A stretch of 41,254 bases of DNA, taken from the NCBI GenBank assembly GCA_964431965.1, contig CAYSLU010000042.1, forward strand, positions 1 to 41,254, given 5' to 3'. This DNA is from CAYSLU01 sp964431965. GTDB taxonomy: Bacteria; Verrucomicrobiota; Kiritimatiellia; CAIKKV01; CAYSLU01. Under the pieces are notes generated by a model. That model was given only the letters and a program-made list of their open reading frames with translations, did no database searches and had not been told where the DNA came from. The translations under genes and the position numbers were made by a program. Below are positions 1-8,218 of this stretch, piece after piece. Positions within the stretch are counted from its first letter, which is position 1; the number at the start of each line of letters is the position of its first letter.

Positions 1-135
1 ACATGGACCCGCTTTCCGCTCAATGAGGAATCCCCCCACAAACCCGGAAGCGCCTTTTGGGAACAGGCGTGGCAAATTGCTGAACACGCTGGAATGATGC
101 CTGAGACCGTGGATCCGTTCTGGGATCGATGCTGA
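1..135 (+). CDS. 3' end of an unrecognised protein (partial)
   Basis: A reading frame open from the first base ends at a TGA at 133-135 and gives 44 residues, ending in PETVDPFWDRC. It is rich in Trp, Pro and charged residues and looks like the tail of a soluble protein, but I do not recognise the family. The next gene starts 29 bases downstream with its own strong ribosome binding site, so the two could be co-transcribed. The start lies outside the window. A 44-codon open frame in this base composition could arise by chance, so the call is moderate. Confidence 0.45.
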   Translation, partial: TWTRFPLNEESPHKPGSAFWEQAWQIAEHAGMMPETVDPFWDRC

Positions 136-164
136 ACCGATAGAACCATCAAGGAGGCAAGCCG

Positions 165-1667
165 ATGGCGGAGGAACGTTCGTCTGGAGTGGCTGTCGCG
201 GGCTGGTACTCGTTACTCATGAGCGCGGTATTCTGCGTCCTGGCTTTCGGGACGTGGCTCTGGGAGAGGCGGCCCGGCACACCGTGGAAAGAGAGTGCGG
301 ACCTCGACTCACTCTTGTTCATCGCCGCCTTCTTTGCCCTGTTCAGTCTCGCAAGTCACGGCGTGCTGAGGCTGAAAAAGGTCGGCTATTTCGGCCTGTT
401 GCTCCTCCACACCATCATGCTGGTCCTTACGAGCCTCACCATCGTCCGCCTGCTCGGTCCAGATGCGCAGACGGGACTCAGCCGGCAAGCCGCCATCATT
501 CCCGTCGCTCTCGGCCTGGCATCCGCCGGGGTCCTGGTGCTTCTGCTGACCGGTGGAGCCCGGCGCCAGTTCTTCGGAGAGGCCGCGCGGTGGCTGGGAA
601 AAGGAAATGCCTTGCCGAGCGGTATCGTTACCGCACTCTGCGGCTGCCTGGCTGCCTCCCTCATCGCCATGCGGCTGGCGCTTCCCGATCCGTTCAAGGG
701 ACGGGCGCGGTCCGCCGAAGCGAGCGCGACGCGGGAGACGGCGCCGCGCCCGCAAGCCGTGCAGCCGGCGCGCGATGAGACCAAGATCCGCGCCCGGCAC
801 ATCCTGATATCGGTGCCGCACGACGCCAGCCCCGAGGTCAAGGCCAGCGCCCGGGCAAAGGCCGAGAGCGTAAGAAGAGCCCTGGTCGACGGACAAGACT
901 TCGCCGCGCTCGCGAAGACATTCTCCGACTGCCCCAGCAAGAGCGCCGGAGGCGAGCTGGGTTTCTTTGGCCGCGGCGCGATGGTCAAGTCGTTCGAGAC
1001 CGCTGTCTTCGCGCTGACGCCGGGCGAGATCAGCCTCGTGATCGAAACGGAGTTCGGTTTTCACATCGCACAGGTAACCGACGTCCAGCTTCCGCCCGAG
1101 AACTCGGCGGATGCGTCCCCGGCGCCCGTGGCGGGAGCGAGCTTAGACGCCGGACAGGACGCGGCTGAAGCGGCGCGAATACGGAAGCGGATTGACGAAC
1201 TACGGCAGGAGGAAAAGGCGCTAGACGCGCGCCATGAAGCCGGAATGAAGCAACTCACGAAAGAGGCCTCGTTAGGGAAAGAAGCGGACGCGCTGAGCGA
1301 GGCGGGGAAATACGACGAGGCACTGACGAAGTATGCGCGCTTGATTCAAATGGCCTCAGCGCATGACGACGGGAGTCCGGAGCGATGGGATGTCGCCATC
1401 CGGATCTCGATGACGTACGTGAAGATGGGAGATGTGTGTTGGGCAAAGGGGGAGATTGTTGAGGCAAGGAAGCACTACCAGCAGGGCTCCGATGTCGTCT
1501 CCCGTATTTCCGCTGAGGCCGTTGCGCAGGGGGACGTCTTCAAGAAAATGCCCGAGCTGCTCCCGGCGATGCAGAAGGGGCTTGGCGATGTGAAGGCGCT
1601 ATGCAGCCGGAAGCTGGCGCAGGCGGACGCGATGATCAAAGCGGGCGGCCTGTCAGAGGCCGAGTGA
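165..1667 (+). CDS. Membrane-anchored parvulin-type peptidyl-prolyl isomerase with TPR-like tail
   Basis: A 500-residue protein with about five hydrophobic membrane segments (near residues 12-30, 48-65, 74-95, 109-129 and 152-170), then a PpiC/rotamase domain at about 207-306. The domain opens with RARHILI, carries SDCPSKSAGGELG and closes with FGFHIAQVTD, the usual parvulin landmarks, including both conserved His (about 212 and 300). A charged coiled-coil stretch and TPR-like helices (about 340-490) follow. Parvulins catalyse cis/trans prolyl isomerisation; with five membrane spans and an inside N-terminus the domain would face the periplasm (inference). AAGGAGG at 151-157 is well placed for the ATG at 165. 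The TPR-CHAT gene begins 71 bases downstream, suggesting an operon. Fusion of a polytopic N-terminus to a parvulin is unusual; most carry one signal peptide or one anchor. Confidence 0.85.
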   Translation: MAEERSSGVAVAGWYSLLMSAVFCVLAFGTWLWERRPGTPWKESADLDSLLFIAAFFALFSLASHGVLRLKKVGYFGLLLLHTIMLVLTSLTIVRLLGPDAQTGLSRQAAIIPVALGLASAGVLVLLLTGGARRQFFGEAARWLGKGNALPSGIVTALCGCLAASLIAMRLALPDPFKGRARSAEASATRETAPRPQAVQPARDETKIRARHILISVPHDASPEVKASARAKAESVRRALVDGQDFAALAKTFSDCPSKSAGGELGFFGRGAMVKSFETAVFALTPGEISLVIETEFGFHIAQVTDVQLPPENSADASPAPVAGASLDAGQDAAEAARIRKRIDELRQEEKALDARHEAGMKQLTKEASLGKEADALSEAGKYDEALTKYARLIQMASAHDDGSPERWDVAIRISMTYVKMGDVCWAKGEIVEARKHYQQGSDVVSRISAEAVAQGDVFKKMPELLPAMQKGLGDVKALCSRKLAQADAMIKAGGLSEAE

Positions 1668-1738
1668 GCACCGATCCCGATGACGAGCGAGAACGGGAGA
1701 CCAACACCGTGACAGGGTTCTCCCTGCGAGAGGACAGC

Positions 1739-4700
1739 ATGAAGATGGTGCGTTCGTTTCAAGGGTCATGGATGGGCTTGCCCTTTTCCGTGGCCATCCT
1801 GGCCGGCCTGTGCGCAGCTTTGCCTTGCGGCGGGGCGGTCTCCGCGGAGACGAGTGTAAACGAAGCGGCGGGCCTATCGTCGCCATCCCGGGAAGAGACG
1901 CGCCCGGCGCCCGCCAGCACTCCGGAGGAGGCAAAGTGGATGTCGCTCGTGAACGAGGCACGCCAACCCCCGGTCAATGGAGAGCTCGACGCGGTGGAAC
2001 GCCGGTGGACAACGGCCTGTGAATACGCGGAGCAGGCCTTCGGCAAGAGGAGCTTCAACCACGGGGTCACCTTGGGCATGCGCGCGGCCTTCTACCGGGA
2101 CACGCGGAATTTCGAAGCCGCCACGCGCGATATCCAACTGGCGCTGGACATTCTGAAATCGGTGTCCACCACTCCCGACCGCAAAGAGATCGTGGCGACT
2201 TTGGATACGGCCCGGGAGCAGATCAGCAAGGGCGCGGAGTGGAAGGGCAAACGCGACCAGGCCGAGACGCTGCTGTCTTCGGGGGATATCGAAAGAGCCG
2301 GCCGGCTCGCCGCCGACGCGCTCGCCGCCGCGCAGACGGCATTCGGGGAGGACGACTTCGACACGGCCAAGACTATGACTTTCCTCGCGGAGATCAGAGG
2401 GCAGTCCGGGAGGTTCGAGGAAGCAGAGGCGCTCATGGAGAAGGCCCAGTCGCTATGGATCGCGCTGTGCGGGAAAAGCGACGTCATTGTCCATACGCAC
2501 GTGGCGAAGCGCTGCGCCGTGCTCATGAGGGGAAGGCAGTACGCGAGCGCGAGCGCCGTGCTCGAACCGATTCTCTACGGAGACGAGGACTATCGCCTCG
2601 ACCCGATGATCCGGGCAAGCTTCTGCCAGATGCTGGCGCAGGCGCTTCTGAATCAGAGAAAGAACAAGGAAGCCGTTCGCCCTCTTCTCGACGTGCTGAA
2701 CTACGTCGTTGAGGAAAAAGGATCGAACACGGTCGATGCCGCCGTGGCCCGGTCCGCGTTGGCCGTCGCATACATGAACGCGGGTGAGACGCCGCTGGCG
2801 GCGGCCACCATCGGCGCCGGCATGGACACCTTCGAAAGGCTTGGGGAGACGAACCGCGCCGAGTACGCGTCCCTACTGTTCGGCAAATCCATGCTTGCCG
2901 AACAACAGGGCAACAAGGCGGAGGCCCTGGACTGGTTGAAGCGGGCCGATCGGATACTCAACGCACCAGGCGTGGGAGGCGGCGCCCTGAAGCAGCAGAC
3001 CGCCGAGCGCATGCGGGCGCTGAGCGGCACGAAGCAGACCGGCGGCATGTACGACTCCGAGGCCTACCAGCGCGGATTCGCCACCGCTCAGAAGGGCTTT
3101 GCGCTGAGCCGGAAGATGACGGAAGACCCCATGAGTATCGGCGAGAACGACTTGGGGTCCAATAGCTGGTTCATCCTGGAGACCTCCGCAAGAGGTCGGG
3201 CGAGGGCCGGTAAACAGGAAGAGGCCGAGGTCCTGTACGCGCGAGCGCTCAAGATGGCTGAACGGCAGCTCCCCCGGGACGACCCGCGGCTGGTGCCCCT
3301 CATGCGGGAATACGGGACGCAACTGGGCTATCTCAAGAAGTACGACGAAGCCCAGCAGGTTCTCCTGAGAGCCCGGGCCATCTGTGATCTTCCTGGGTTC
3401 ACGAACCGGTCGGAGCGCGCACGGACCGCGAAAACGCTGGCGACTCTATATTTCGAGACGGGACGGTACGGAGAGGGCGAGGCGCTTCTGGAACAGGTCC
3501 GGGCCTTCCACGCCAAGGGCCCTTCCACGGATAAGGAGGACGACGCAGGGCTTCTTCACACGTCCGGCGTCATCGCGATGAAGATGGGCAATCCGAAAAA
3601 GGCGCTGGAGTTGATACGCGCCGCGCTCGCCCTGGAGGAGAAGCGATGGGGGAAGGACAGCGCGCTCCTGGTCGACACCCTCACGAGTCTCGCGGCCGTG
3701 GAGATGCACGAGGGCGATCCGGCGGCGGCGGAAGCGCATCTGCAACAGGCGCTGGACAACATGGAGAAATCGACCGCGGGCTGGTCGCGCTTCATCAAAT
3801 CCAAGACGACCCCCGCCCACGTGGAAACCATCGATGCGCTTTCCTCCCTGGCCGCGGTCTATGCGAGCGGGAGGAAATACGCGCAGGCGAAGGAATTACT
3901 GGAGAAGGCCATCGCGCTCAGCGACGCCGGATTTGGCTCGGATCATCTCGTATCGGCGTCGGCCCGAACGTCGCTTGCCATGTTGCTGCTCACAGCAGAG
4001 GGAGACAAGGACCAGGCGGAACAGCTCACGCGAAAGGCCCTGGCCCTCCAGGAGAAGAGCCTTGGCCCATCGCATCCGGACGTGGGAGCGACGGTGAGGC
4101 AGCTCGCGGAGATCAAGACCGCTCAGGGCTCTCTTGCGGAAGCGCTGGAACTGTTCCAGCGCGCCAATACCATCGAAGAAAGGATGATTCGCGACATCTT
4201 CTCCTTTTGTTCGGAAAGCGAGCGGATGAACTACCAGGATGCGATCGCGATTCACCAGGACGAGTTCCTTTCCTTCTGTCTGGAGCGCCTCGGAGCGGAC
4301 GGCGCCGGGGTTGCCCTGAACTATCTGCTTCGCAGAAAAGGATTGGTTCTGGACTCCATAGTGGAAGACGCGGAGTTCGCGCAACTCTCCGCAAATCCCG
4401 AACTGAAGGACATCCTCCAACAACTGAAGTCGACAAAGACGCGCATCGCGCAACTCGTCATGTCCAGATCGAAGCCGGGCGAGGCGGAATCCACCCGCTC
4501 GGAGCTGGAGCGTCTTGCCCAGACGGCTGAGTCGCTTGAAAAAGAGCTCGCCCGGAAGACGGCAAGAGATCGGGCTGGGAGCGCCGTGACGGAGATTGCG
4601 TATACCAACATCATCGAAAGGCTGCCACCGGGGGGCGCTCTCGTGGAGTACGCGAAGTTCTTTAGAGTCAGCCTCGACGCCGGCAGAACGAACGCGGCCG

Positions 4701-5917
4701 GCGGCGCTGCGCGCTTCAAATACGTGGCGATCGTGCTGCGGAAAGACGGAACAGGCCCCGTCGCGATCGATCTCGGCGACGCCGTGGGCATAGACGGGCT
4801 GGTCGGCTGGCACCGCGACATGCTGGCCAAAGCAGCGGAGAAGAAGCTCCCCTTCACCGCGATGGTCGGGAGATCAGCAGCCGCCCTGGAGCACGCCGTG
4901 TGGTCCCCCGTAAAGGCCAGGCTGAACGGGGCGAATAGAATCTATCTCAGCCCGGACGGCGACCTCCACTTCGTCTCGTTTGCCGGGCTTTGCGACAAAT
5001 CGGGCCGGTATGTCCTGGAAGACTACGACTTGGCCTACGTCTCCACCGGCCGCGACCTGGCCAAGCGTTTGGCCCAGGCAGACAAGACGTGGAAGAAGAA
5101 GGCCGTTCTCTTCGGTTCGCCTGCCTTTGGCGGAACGCCCACGGACCTTGGCACGGACATGCTGACTCGATCCGCTGCGGCGCCGAACAACGCCCCGGAT
5201 GTCCGTTCGTTCCAGGGATTGAGATTCCCCCCGCTGGCCAACACGCTCACCGAGGTCAACGCCATCGAAAGGCTTGCTGTCGCTAAGGGGCTGGAGCCAG
5301 AGAAGTACTTGGGATTGTCTGCCACCGAAGAGAGAATGAAATCTACGGCGCAGCCGTTGATCCTTCACCTCGCCACGCACGGATTCTACCTGTCTGCGGA
5401 GGGTTGGACAGAGGGAAGAGGCAGTCCCGGTACTGCAGTGCAACGCGAGCTGGGCAACCCGATGCATCGGTCGGGGTTGGCTCTGGCGGGCGCGAATGTG
5501 ACGCTGGAAGGCAAAGCCGGCACAGGCAAAGAAGACGGCATACTTACGGCGGAAGAGGTGGCGTCCCTGAATCTCGTAGGCACGGAACTGGTAGTTCTGT
5601 CCGCATGCGAGACGGGGCTCGGGGAAGCCAGAGGCGGAGAGGGCGTTCTGGGTTTGCGCCGCGCGTTCGTTCGCGCGGGTGCCGAGAATCTTGTGATGGC
5701 GCTTTGGAAGGTGCCGGACGCCGAAACGGCCGCTCTCATGAAGAGTTTCTATTCCAGATACCTGTCTGGTATGCCGCCCTGGCGCGCGTTGATTGAATCC
5801 CAACGCGAGGCTTTGGCGGCGCAGCGGCAATCCGGATTTGCTCCCAACCCCTATGCCTGGGCTGCATTTGTGGCCAGCGGCATGGGCTCCGAACTCCCAT
5901 CCAACACCCCCGAGTGA
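1739..5917 (+). CDS. Secreted TPR-repeat protein with C-terminal CHAT (caspase-like) domain
   Basis: A 1392-residue protein. I chose the ATG at 1739 because it is preceded by GAGAGGA and opens with a signal peptide (MKMVRS, then a hydrophobic run to about residue 35); the same frame stays open upstream to 1601 inside the previous gene. Residues about 45-880 are helical TPR-type repeats with recurring LA, ALxxxE and A-A-Y patterns; about 900-1000 is charged coiled coil; about 1040-1385 is the CHAT domain. The caspase-like dyad is intact: His1214 in LATHGF and Cys1290 in LSACETG. CHAT domains are clan CD peptidase relatives, often activated through attached TPRs (family knowledge). An export signal implies action in the periplasm or at the cell surface. 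Substrate unknown; the membrane parvulin upstream is the likely partner. Confidence 0.9.
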   Translation: MKMVRSFQGSWMGLPFSVAILAGLCAALPCGGAVSAETSVNEAAGLSSPSREETRPAPASTPEEAKWMSLVNEARQPPVNGELDAVERRWTTACEYAEQAFGKRSFNHGVTLGMRAAFYRDTRNFEAATRDIQLALDILKSVSTTPDRKEIVATLDTAREQISKGAEWKGKRDQAETLLSSGDIERAGRLAADALAAAQTAFGEDDFDTAKTMTFLAEIRGQSGRFEEAEALMEKAQSLWIALCGKSDVIVHTHVAKRCAVLMRGRQYASASAVLEPILYGDEDYRLDPMIRASFCQMLAQALLNQRKNKEAVRPLLDVLNYVVEEKGSNTVDAAVARSALAVAYMNAGETPLAAATIGAGMDTFERLGETNRAEYASLLFGKSMLAEQQGNKAEALDWLKRADRILNAPGVGGGALKQQTAERMRALSGTKQTGGMYDSEAYQRGFATAQKGFALSRKMTEDPMSIGENDLGSNSWFILETSARGRARAGKQEEAEVLYARALKMAERQLPRDDPRLVPLMREYGTQLGYLKKYDEAQQVLLRARAICDLPGFTNRSERARTAKTLATLYFETGRYGEGEALLEQVRAFHAKGPSTDKEDDAGLLHTSGVIAMKMGNPKKALELIRAALALEEKRWGKDSALLVDTLTSLAAVEMHEGDPAAAEAHLQQALDNMEKSTAGWSRFIKSKTTPAHVETIDALSSLAAVYASGRKYAQAKELLEKAIALSDAGFGSDHLVSASARTSLAMLLLTAEGDKDQAEQLTRKALALQEKSLGPSHPDVGATVRQLAEIKTAQGSLAEALELFQRANTIEERMIRDIFSFCSESERMNYQDAIAIHQDEFLSFCLERLGADGAGVALNYLLRRKGLVLDSIVEDAEFAQLSANPELKDILQQLKSTKTRIAQLVMSRSKPGEAESTRSELERLAQTAESLEKELARKTARDRAGSAVTEIAYTNIIERLPPGGALVEYAKFFRVSLDAGRTNAAGGAARFKYVAIVLRKDGTGPVAIDLGDAVGIDGLVGWHRDMLAKAAEKKLPFTAMVGRSAAALEHAVWSPVKARLNGANRIYLSPDGDLHFVSFAGLCDKSGRYVLEDYDLAYVSTGRDLAKRLAQADKTWKKKAVLFGSPAFGGTPTDLGTDMLTRSAAAPNNAPDVRSFQGLRFPPLANTLTEVNAIERLAVAKGLEPEKYLGLSATEERMKSTAQPLILHLATHGFYLSAEGWTEGRGSPGTAVQRELGNPMHRSGLALAGANVTLEGKAGTGKEDGILTAEEVASLNLVGTELVVLSACETGLGEARGGEGVLGLRRAFVRAGAENLVMALWKVPDAETAALMKSFYSRYLSGMPPWRALIESQREALAAQRQSGFAPNPYAWAAFVASGMGSELPSNTPE

Positions 5918-6324
5918 CGTAGGCCTCGCGCGGCTTTCACCGTGAGTAGCCCCCAGGGCAACGAGATGCACGCCGGGGTGATGGTGTGGAACAAAACCTC
6001 GCAGGAGATGAAACCCCCAGAGCCCCTGCTGCTCTCGGGTGCCGCAACGCGGTGAAGCGGGATTGCGCAGGATCTGGGCGCGACCCACGGCGGGAGGGTG
6101 CCGCTCCCGCACCGGTGCCGCCACAGCCGAGGCACGCTCAACGTGGGCGATCTGGGATGGGCATAGACTGGTGGTCGCAACCATTGGCGAGCAACAGTTT
6201 GGCCGTTTCCGGTTTGGTTCGGGAGGAGTTAGCGAGTGGGCGGCGGAAGAAGAGCGGCTGGGTGGCCGAGGGGCCGTGCAGGAGCAGGGCCTGGAGGAAG
6301 GCGAGCGGATCGCGCTGTTGGCGT
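5918..6324. other. Intergenic stretch with no gene I can support
   Basis: Between the TPR-CHAT stop and the minus-strand gene remnant I see no frame with a believable start, ribosome binding site or family signature. Several short frames are open on both strands, but their translations are Arg/Pro/Ser-rich, as expected for out-of-frame reading of GC-rich DNA. No U-tract terminator follows the CHAT gene. It may be the decayed rest of the neighbouring remnant. Confidence 0.5.
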
Positions 6325-7098
6325 TCAGCGGCGGCGATGCAGCAACGGATGGCTGGAGAGGCCCGGACGAGGATCGGGGCTCAGGTCCCACACGTCGGTA
6401 TGCGTGCCGACGGTCACCTCGATGCGTTCGGCGAGGAAGGCGAGTCCATCCGCCAACGGTCTGCGCCTCAGCAGGGCAATCCGAGGCCGCTTGCCTGAGA
6501 ACGGCACCAGCACGGTGACACACCCGATGGCCCCGGCGGTGCCCGCATCGTTCCAGCATTGCAGGCGCAACTGGTAGCGTTCGGGAAAATCCAGCTTGCC
6601 GCTGGTTTCTGCCGCGGTATAGACGGTGCGCGTTTCCGTGCACCTCAGCCAGGGGTTGACATCGGCCGCGATCAGCATGCCGCGCCCCCCACTCATCACG
6701 GAGGCGCGGCCCGGCGCCAGAATGGTGAACGGGAACGGCGAATGCCATCGCTGGCTGATCACGCCGGCCGCCGAGCCGCCTTCCGGCAGGGCGCTGTCCA
6801 TCACGGTCACGGGGACATTGCCGGCGCGGATCGCCGCCCATTCCTGGAGCAGACTGCCGGCGTGATATTCGACCAGCAGGGCGTAGGCGATCCTGCGCCT
6901 CCCGTCTCCTCCTTCCCGGGCCGCGCGGGCGCGCAGGTCCCGGTGCCCGTGTGCCCGCGCGGGCGATTGGCTGGACCAGAAATCGGTCTCGTCGATGTTG
7001 ACGATGCGGGCGGGATAATCGGGATGGTTACCGGGGCGGACGGTAGACAACTCGATCCATGAAGAAGCCGTGATTACCACGCCCCCACCGACCGTCAA
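6325..7098 (-). pseudogene. Probable gene remnant, C-terminal beta-rich part of a larger protein
   Basis: A minus-strand frame of 257 codons reads like real protein in its middle, for example PFPFTILAPGRASV, DVNPWLRCTETRTVY and KLDFPERYQLRLQCWNDAG, all typical of beta-sandwich sequence. The only start available is a TTG at 7098 with no ribosome binding site. The frame remains open upstream, but it runs into hisG on the other strand and loses protein character there. The C-terminus also decays into Arg/Pro/Ser-rich sequence. I therefore read it as a 5'-truncated remnant, perhaps the C-terminal sandwich of a heparinase or alginate-lyase-like enzyme; that family guess is weak. It could instead be a short intact gene of unknown family. 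Confidence 0.4.
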
Positions 7099-7181
7099 CC
7101 GTCCAGCGCCTGAAAAAGGGTGGACGACAGGCGCCCGCTTCCCTAGTATTCGCCGCGCTTGTGGATGCGAAGAGTACCCAG

Positions 7182-8054
7182 ATGAACAAATTGACGCTCG
7201 GTTTGCCCAAGGGAAGCCTGCAGGAAGCCACCTTCCTGATGATGCAGAAGGCCGGCTTCAAGATCAAAGCGGACAGCCGGTCCTACGTCCCGTCGGTCGA
7301 TGACCCGGCCATCAACGCCCGCCTCATCCGCGCCCAGGAAATCAGCCGCTACGTGGAGCTCGGCGTCCTCGACGCCGGCATCACCGGCTACGACTGGATC
7401 ATGGAGAACGAGTCGGACGTCGTCGAGGTGGCCGACCTGATCTACGCCAAGCAGGGCATGCGCCCCGTCCGCTGGGTCCTGGCCGTGCCCAACAGCTCGC
7501 CCATCCAGTCGGTTCGCGATCTTCAGGGCAAGCGCATCGCCACCGAGGCGGTGGGCCTGACCCGGCGATACCTCGAACGGCACCACGTGAAGGCGGACGT
7601 CGAGTTCTCGTGGGGCGCGACCGAGGTCAAGGCGCCGGAGCTCGTCGATGCCATCGTGGAGCTTACGGAGACCGGTTCGTCGCTGCGCGCCAACAACTTG
7701 CGCATCGTCGATACAGTTCTCGAATCGACGACCAAGTTCATCGCGAACCGGAAGGCGTGGAAGAATGCGTGGAAGCGGGAGAAGATCGAGCAGATCTCCC
7801 TGCTCATGCGCGGCGCGCTGGCCGCCGAGTCGCGCGTTCTGCTCAAGATGAACGCCTCCCAGAAGAATGTGAAGGCCGTCACCAAGATCCTCCCCTCTCT
7901 GCACGCGCCGACGATCAATGCGCTGAGCAGCAAGGGCTGGGTCGCAATCGAATCCGTGGTCGAGGAGCGCGTCGTGCGGGAAATCATCCCCGCGCTGAAG
8001 CGAGCCGGAGCGGAAGGGATCATCGAGATCCCGCTCAACAAGGTGGTACCGTAA
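7182..8054 (+). CDS. hisG: ATP phosphoribosyltransferase, long form (HisG)
   Basis: A 290-residue protein catalysing the first step of histidine biosynthesis, ATP + PRPP to phosphoribosyl-ATP, in the cytoplasm. The start LTLGLPKGSLQEAT is the HisG N-terminal signature; the PRPP-binding part includes ATEAVGLTRRYL and ETGSSLRANNLRIV. The C-terminus (about 210-290, ending EIPLNKVVP) is the regulatory HisG_C domain, so this is the long, histidine-inhibited, HisZ-independent form. I chose the ATG at 7182 over the GTG at 7161 because family members begin close to the LGLPKGS motif; the ribosome binding site is weak in both cases. No other his gene is in the window. A ribosomal-type small protein gene starts 58 bases downstream. 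Confidence 0.95.
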   Translation: MNKLTLGLPKGSLQEATFLMMQKAGFKIKADSRSYVPSVDDPAINARLIRAQEISRYVELGVLDAGITGYDWIMENESDVVEVADLIYAKQGMRPVRWVLAVPNSSPIQSVRDLQGKRIATEAVGLTRRYLERHHVKADVEFSWGATEVKAPELVDAIVELTETGSSLRANNLRIVDTVLESTTKFIANRKAWKNAWKREKIEQISLLMRGALAAESRVLLKMNASQKNVKAVTKILPSLHAPTINALSSKGWVAIESVVEERVVREIIPALKRAGAEGIIEIPLNKVVP

Positions 8055-8112
8055 CCCGCTGACGCCCGACGCGTCGCGCACGGCCACTCATCAATACGAA
8101 GGAGGAACCCCC

Positions 8113-8202
8113 ATGGGATCCATCAAGAAGAAGCGCCGCAAGAAGATGGCGAAGCACAAGTACCGTAAGCGCACGAAGGCGCTGCGGCACAAGACGAAGT
8201 AA
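8113..8202 (+). CDS. Small basic ribosomal-type protein, AURKAIP1/COX24 family
   Basis: A 29-residue, extremely basic protein beginning MGSIKKKRRKKMAKHKYRKR. The KKKRRKKMxKHKxRKR pattern is the bacterial AURKAIP1/COX24 (mitochondrial mS38-like) family of very small proteins associated with the small ribosomal subunit. The ATG is preceded by a near-perfect AAGGAGGA (8099-8106) at good spacing, one of the strongest ribosome binding sites in the window, which argues strongly that this tiny frame is translated. It lies between hisG and a TPR lipoprotein gene on the same strand. Confidence 0.85.
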   Translation: MGSIKKKRRKKMAKHKYRKRTKALRHKTK

Positions 8203-8218
8203 CGATCCGACTCCCGAC

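Noticed and set aside
4874..6841. A 655-codon minus-strand open frame across the CHAT gene end and the following gap
   Set aside because: No family signature; Arg/Gly/Ser-rich shadow of the CHAT gene and of the remnant read in another frame.
7161..7181. GTG at 7161 as the start of hisG
   Set aside because: It would add seven residues before a motif that usually lies at the very N-terminus, and has no better ribosome binding site than the ATG at 7182.
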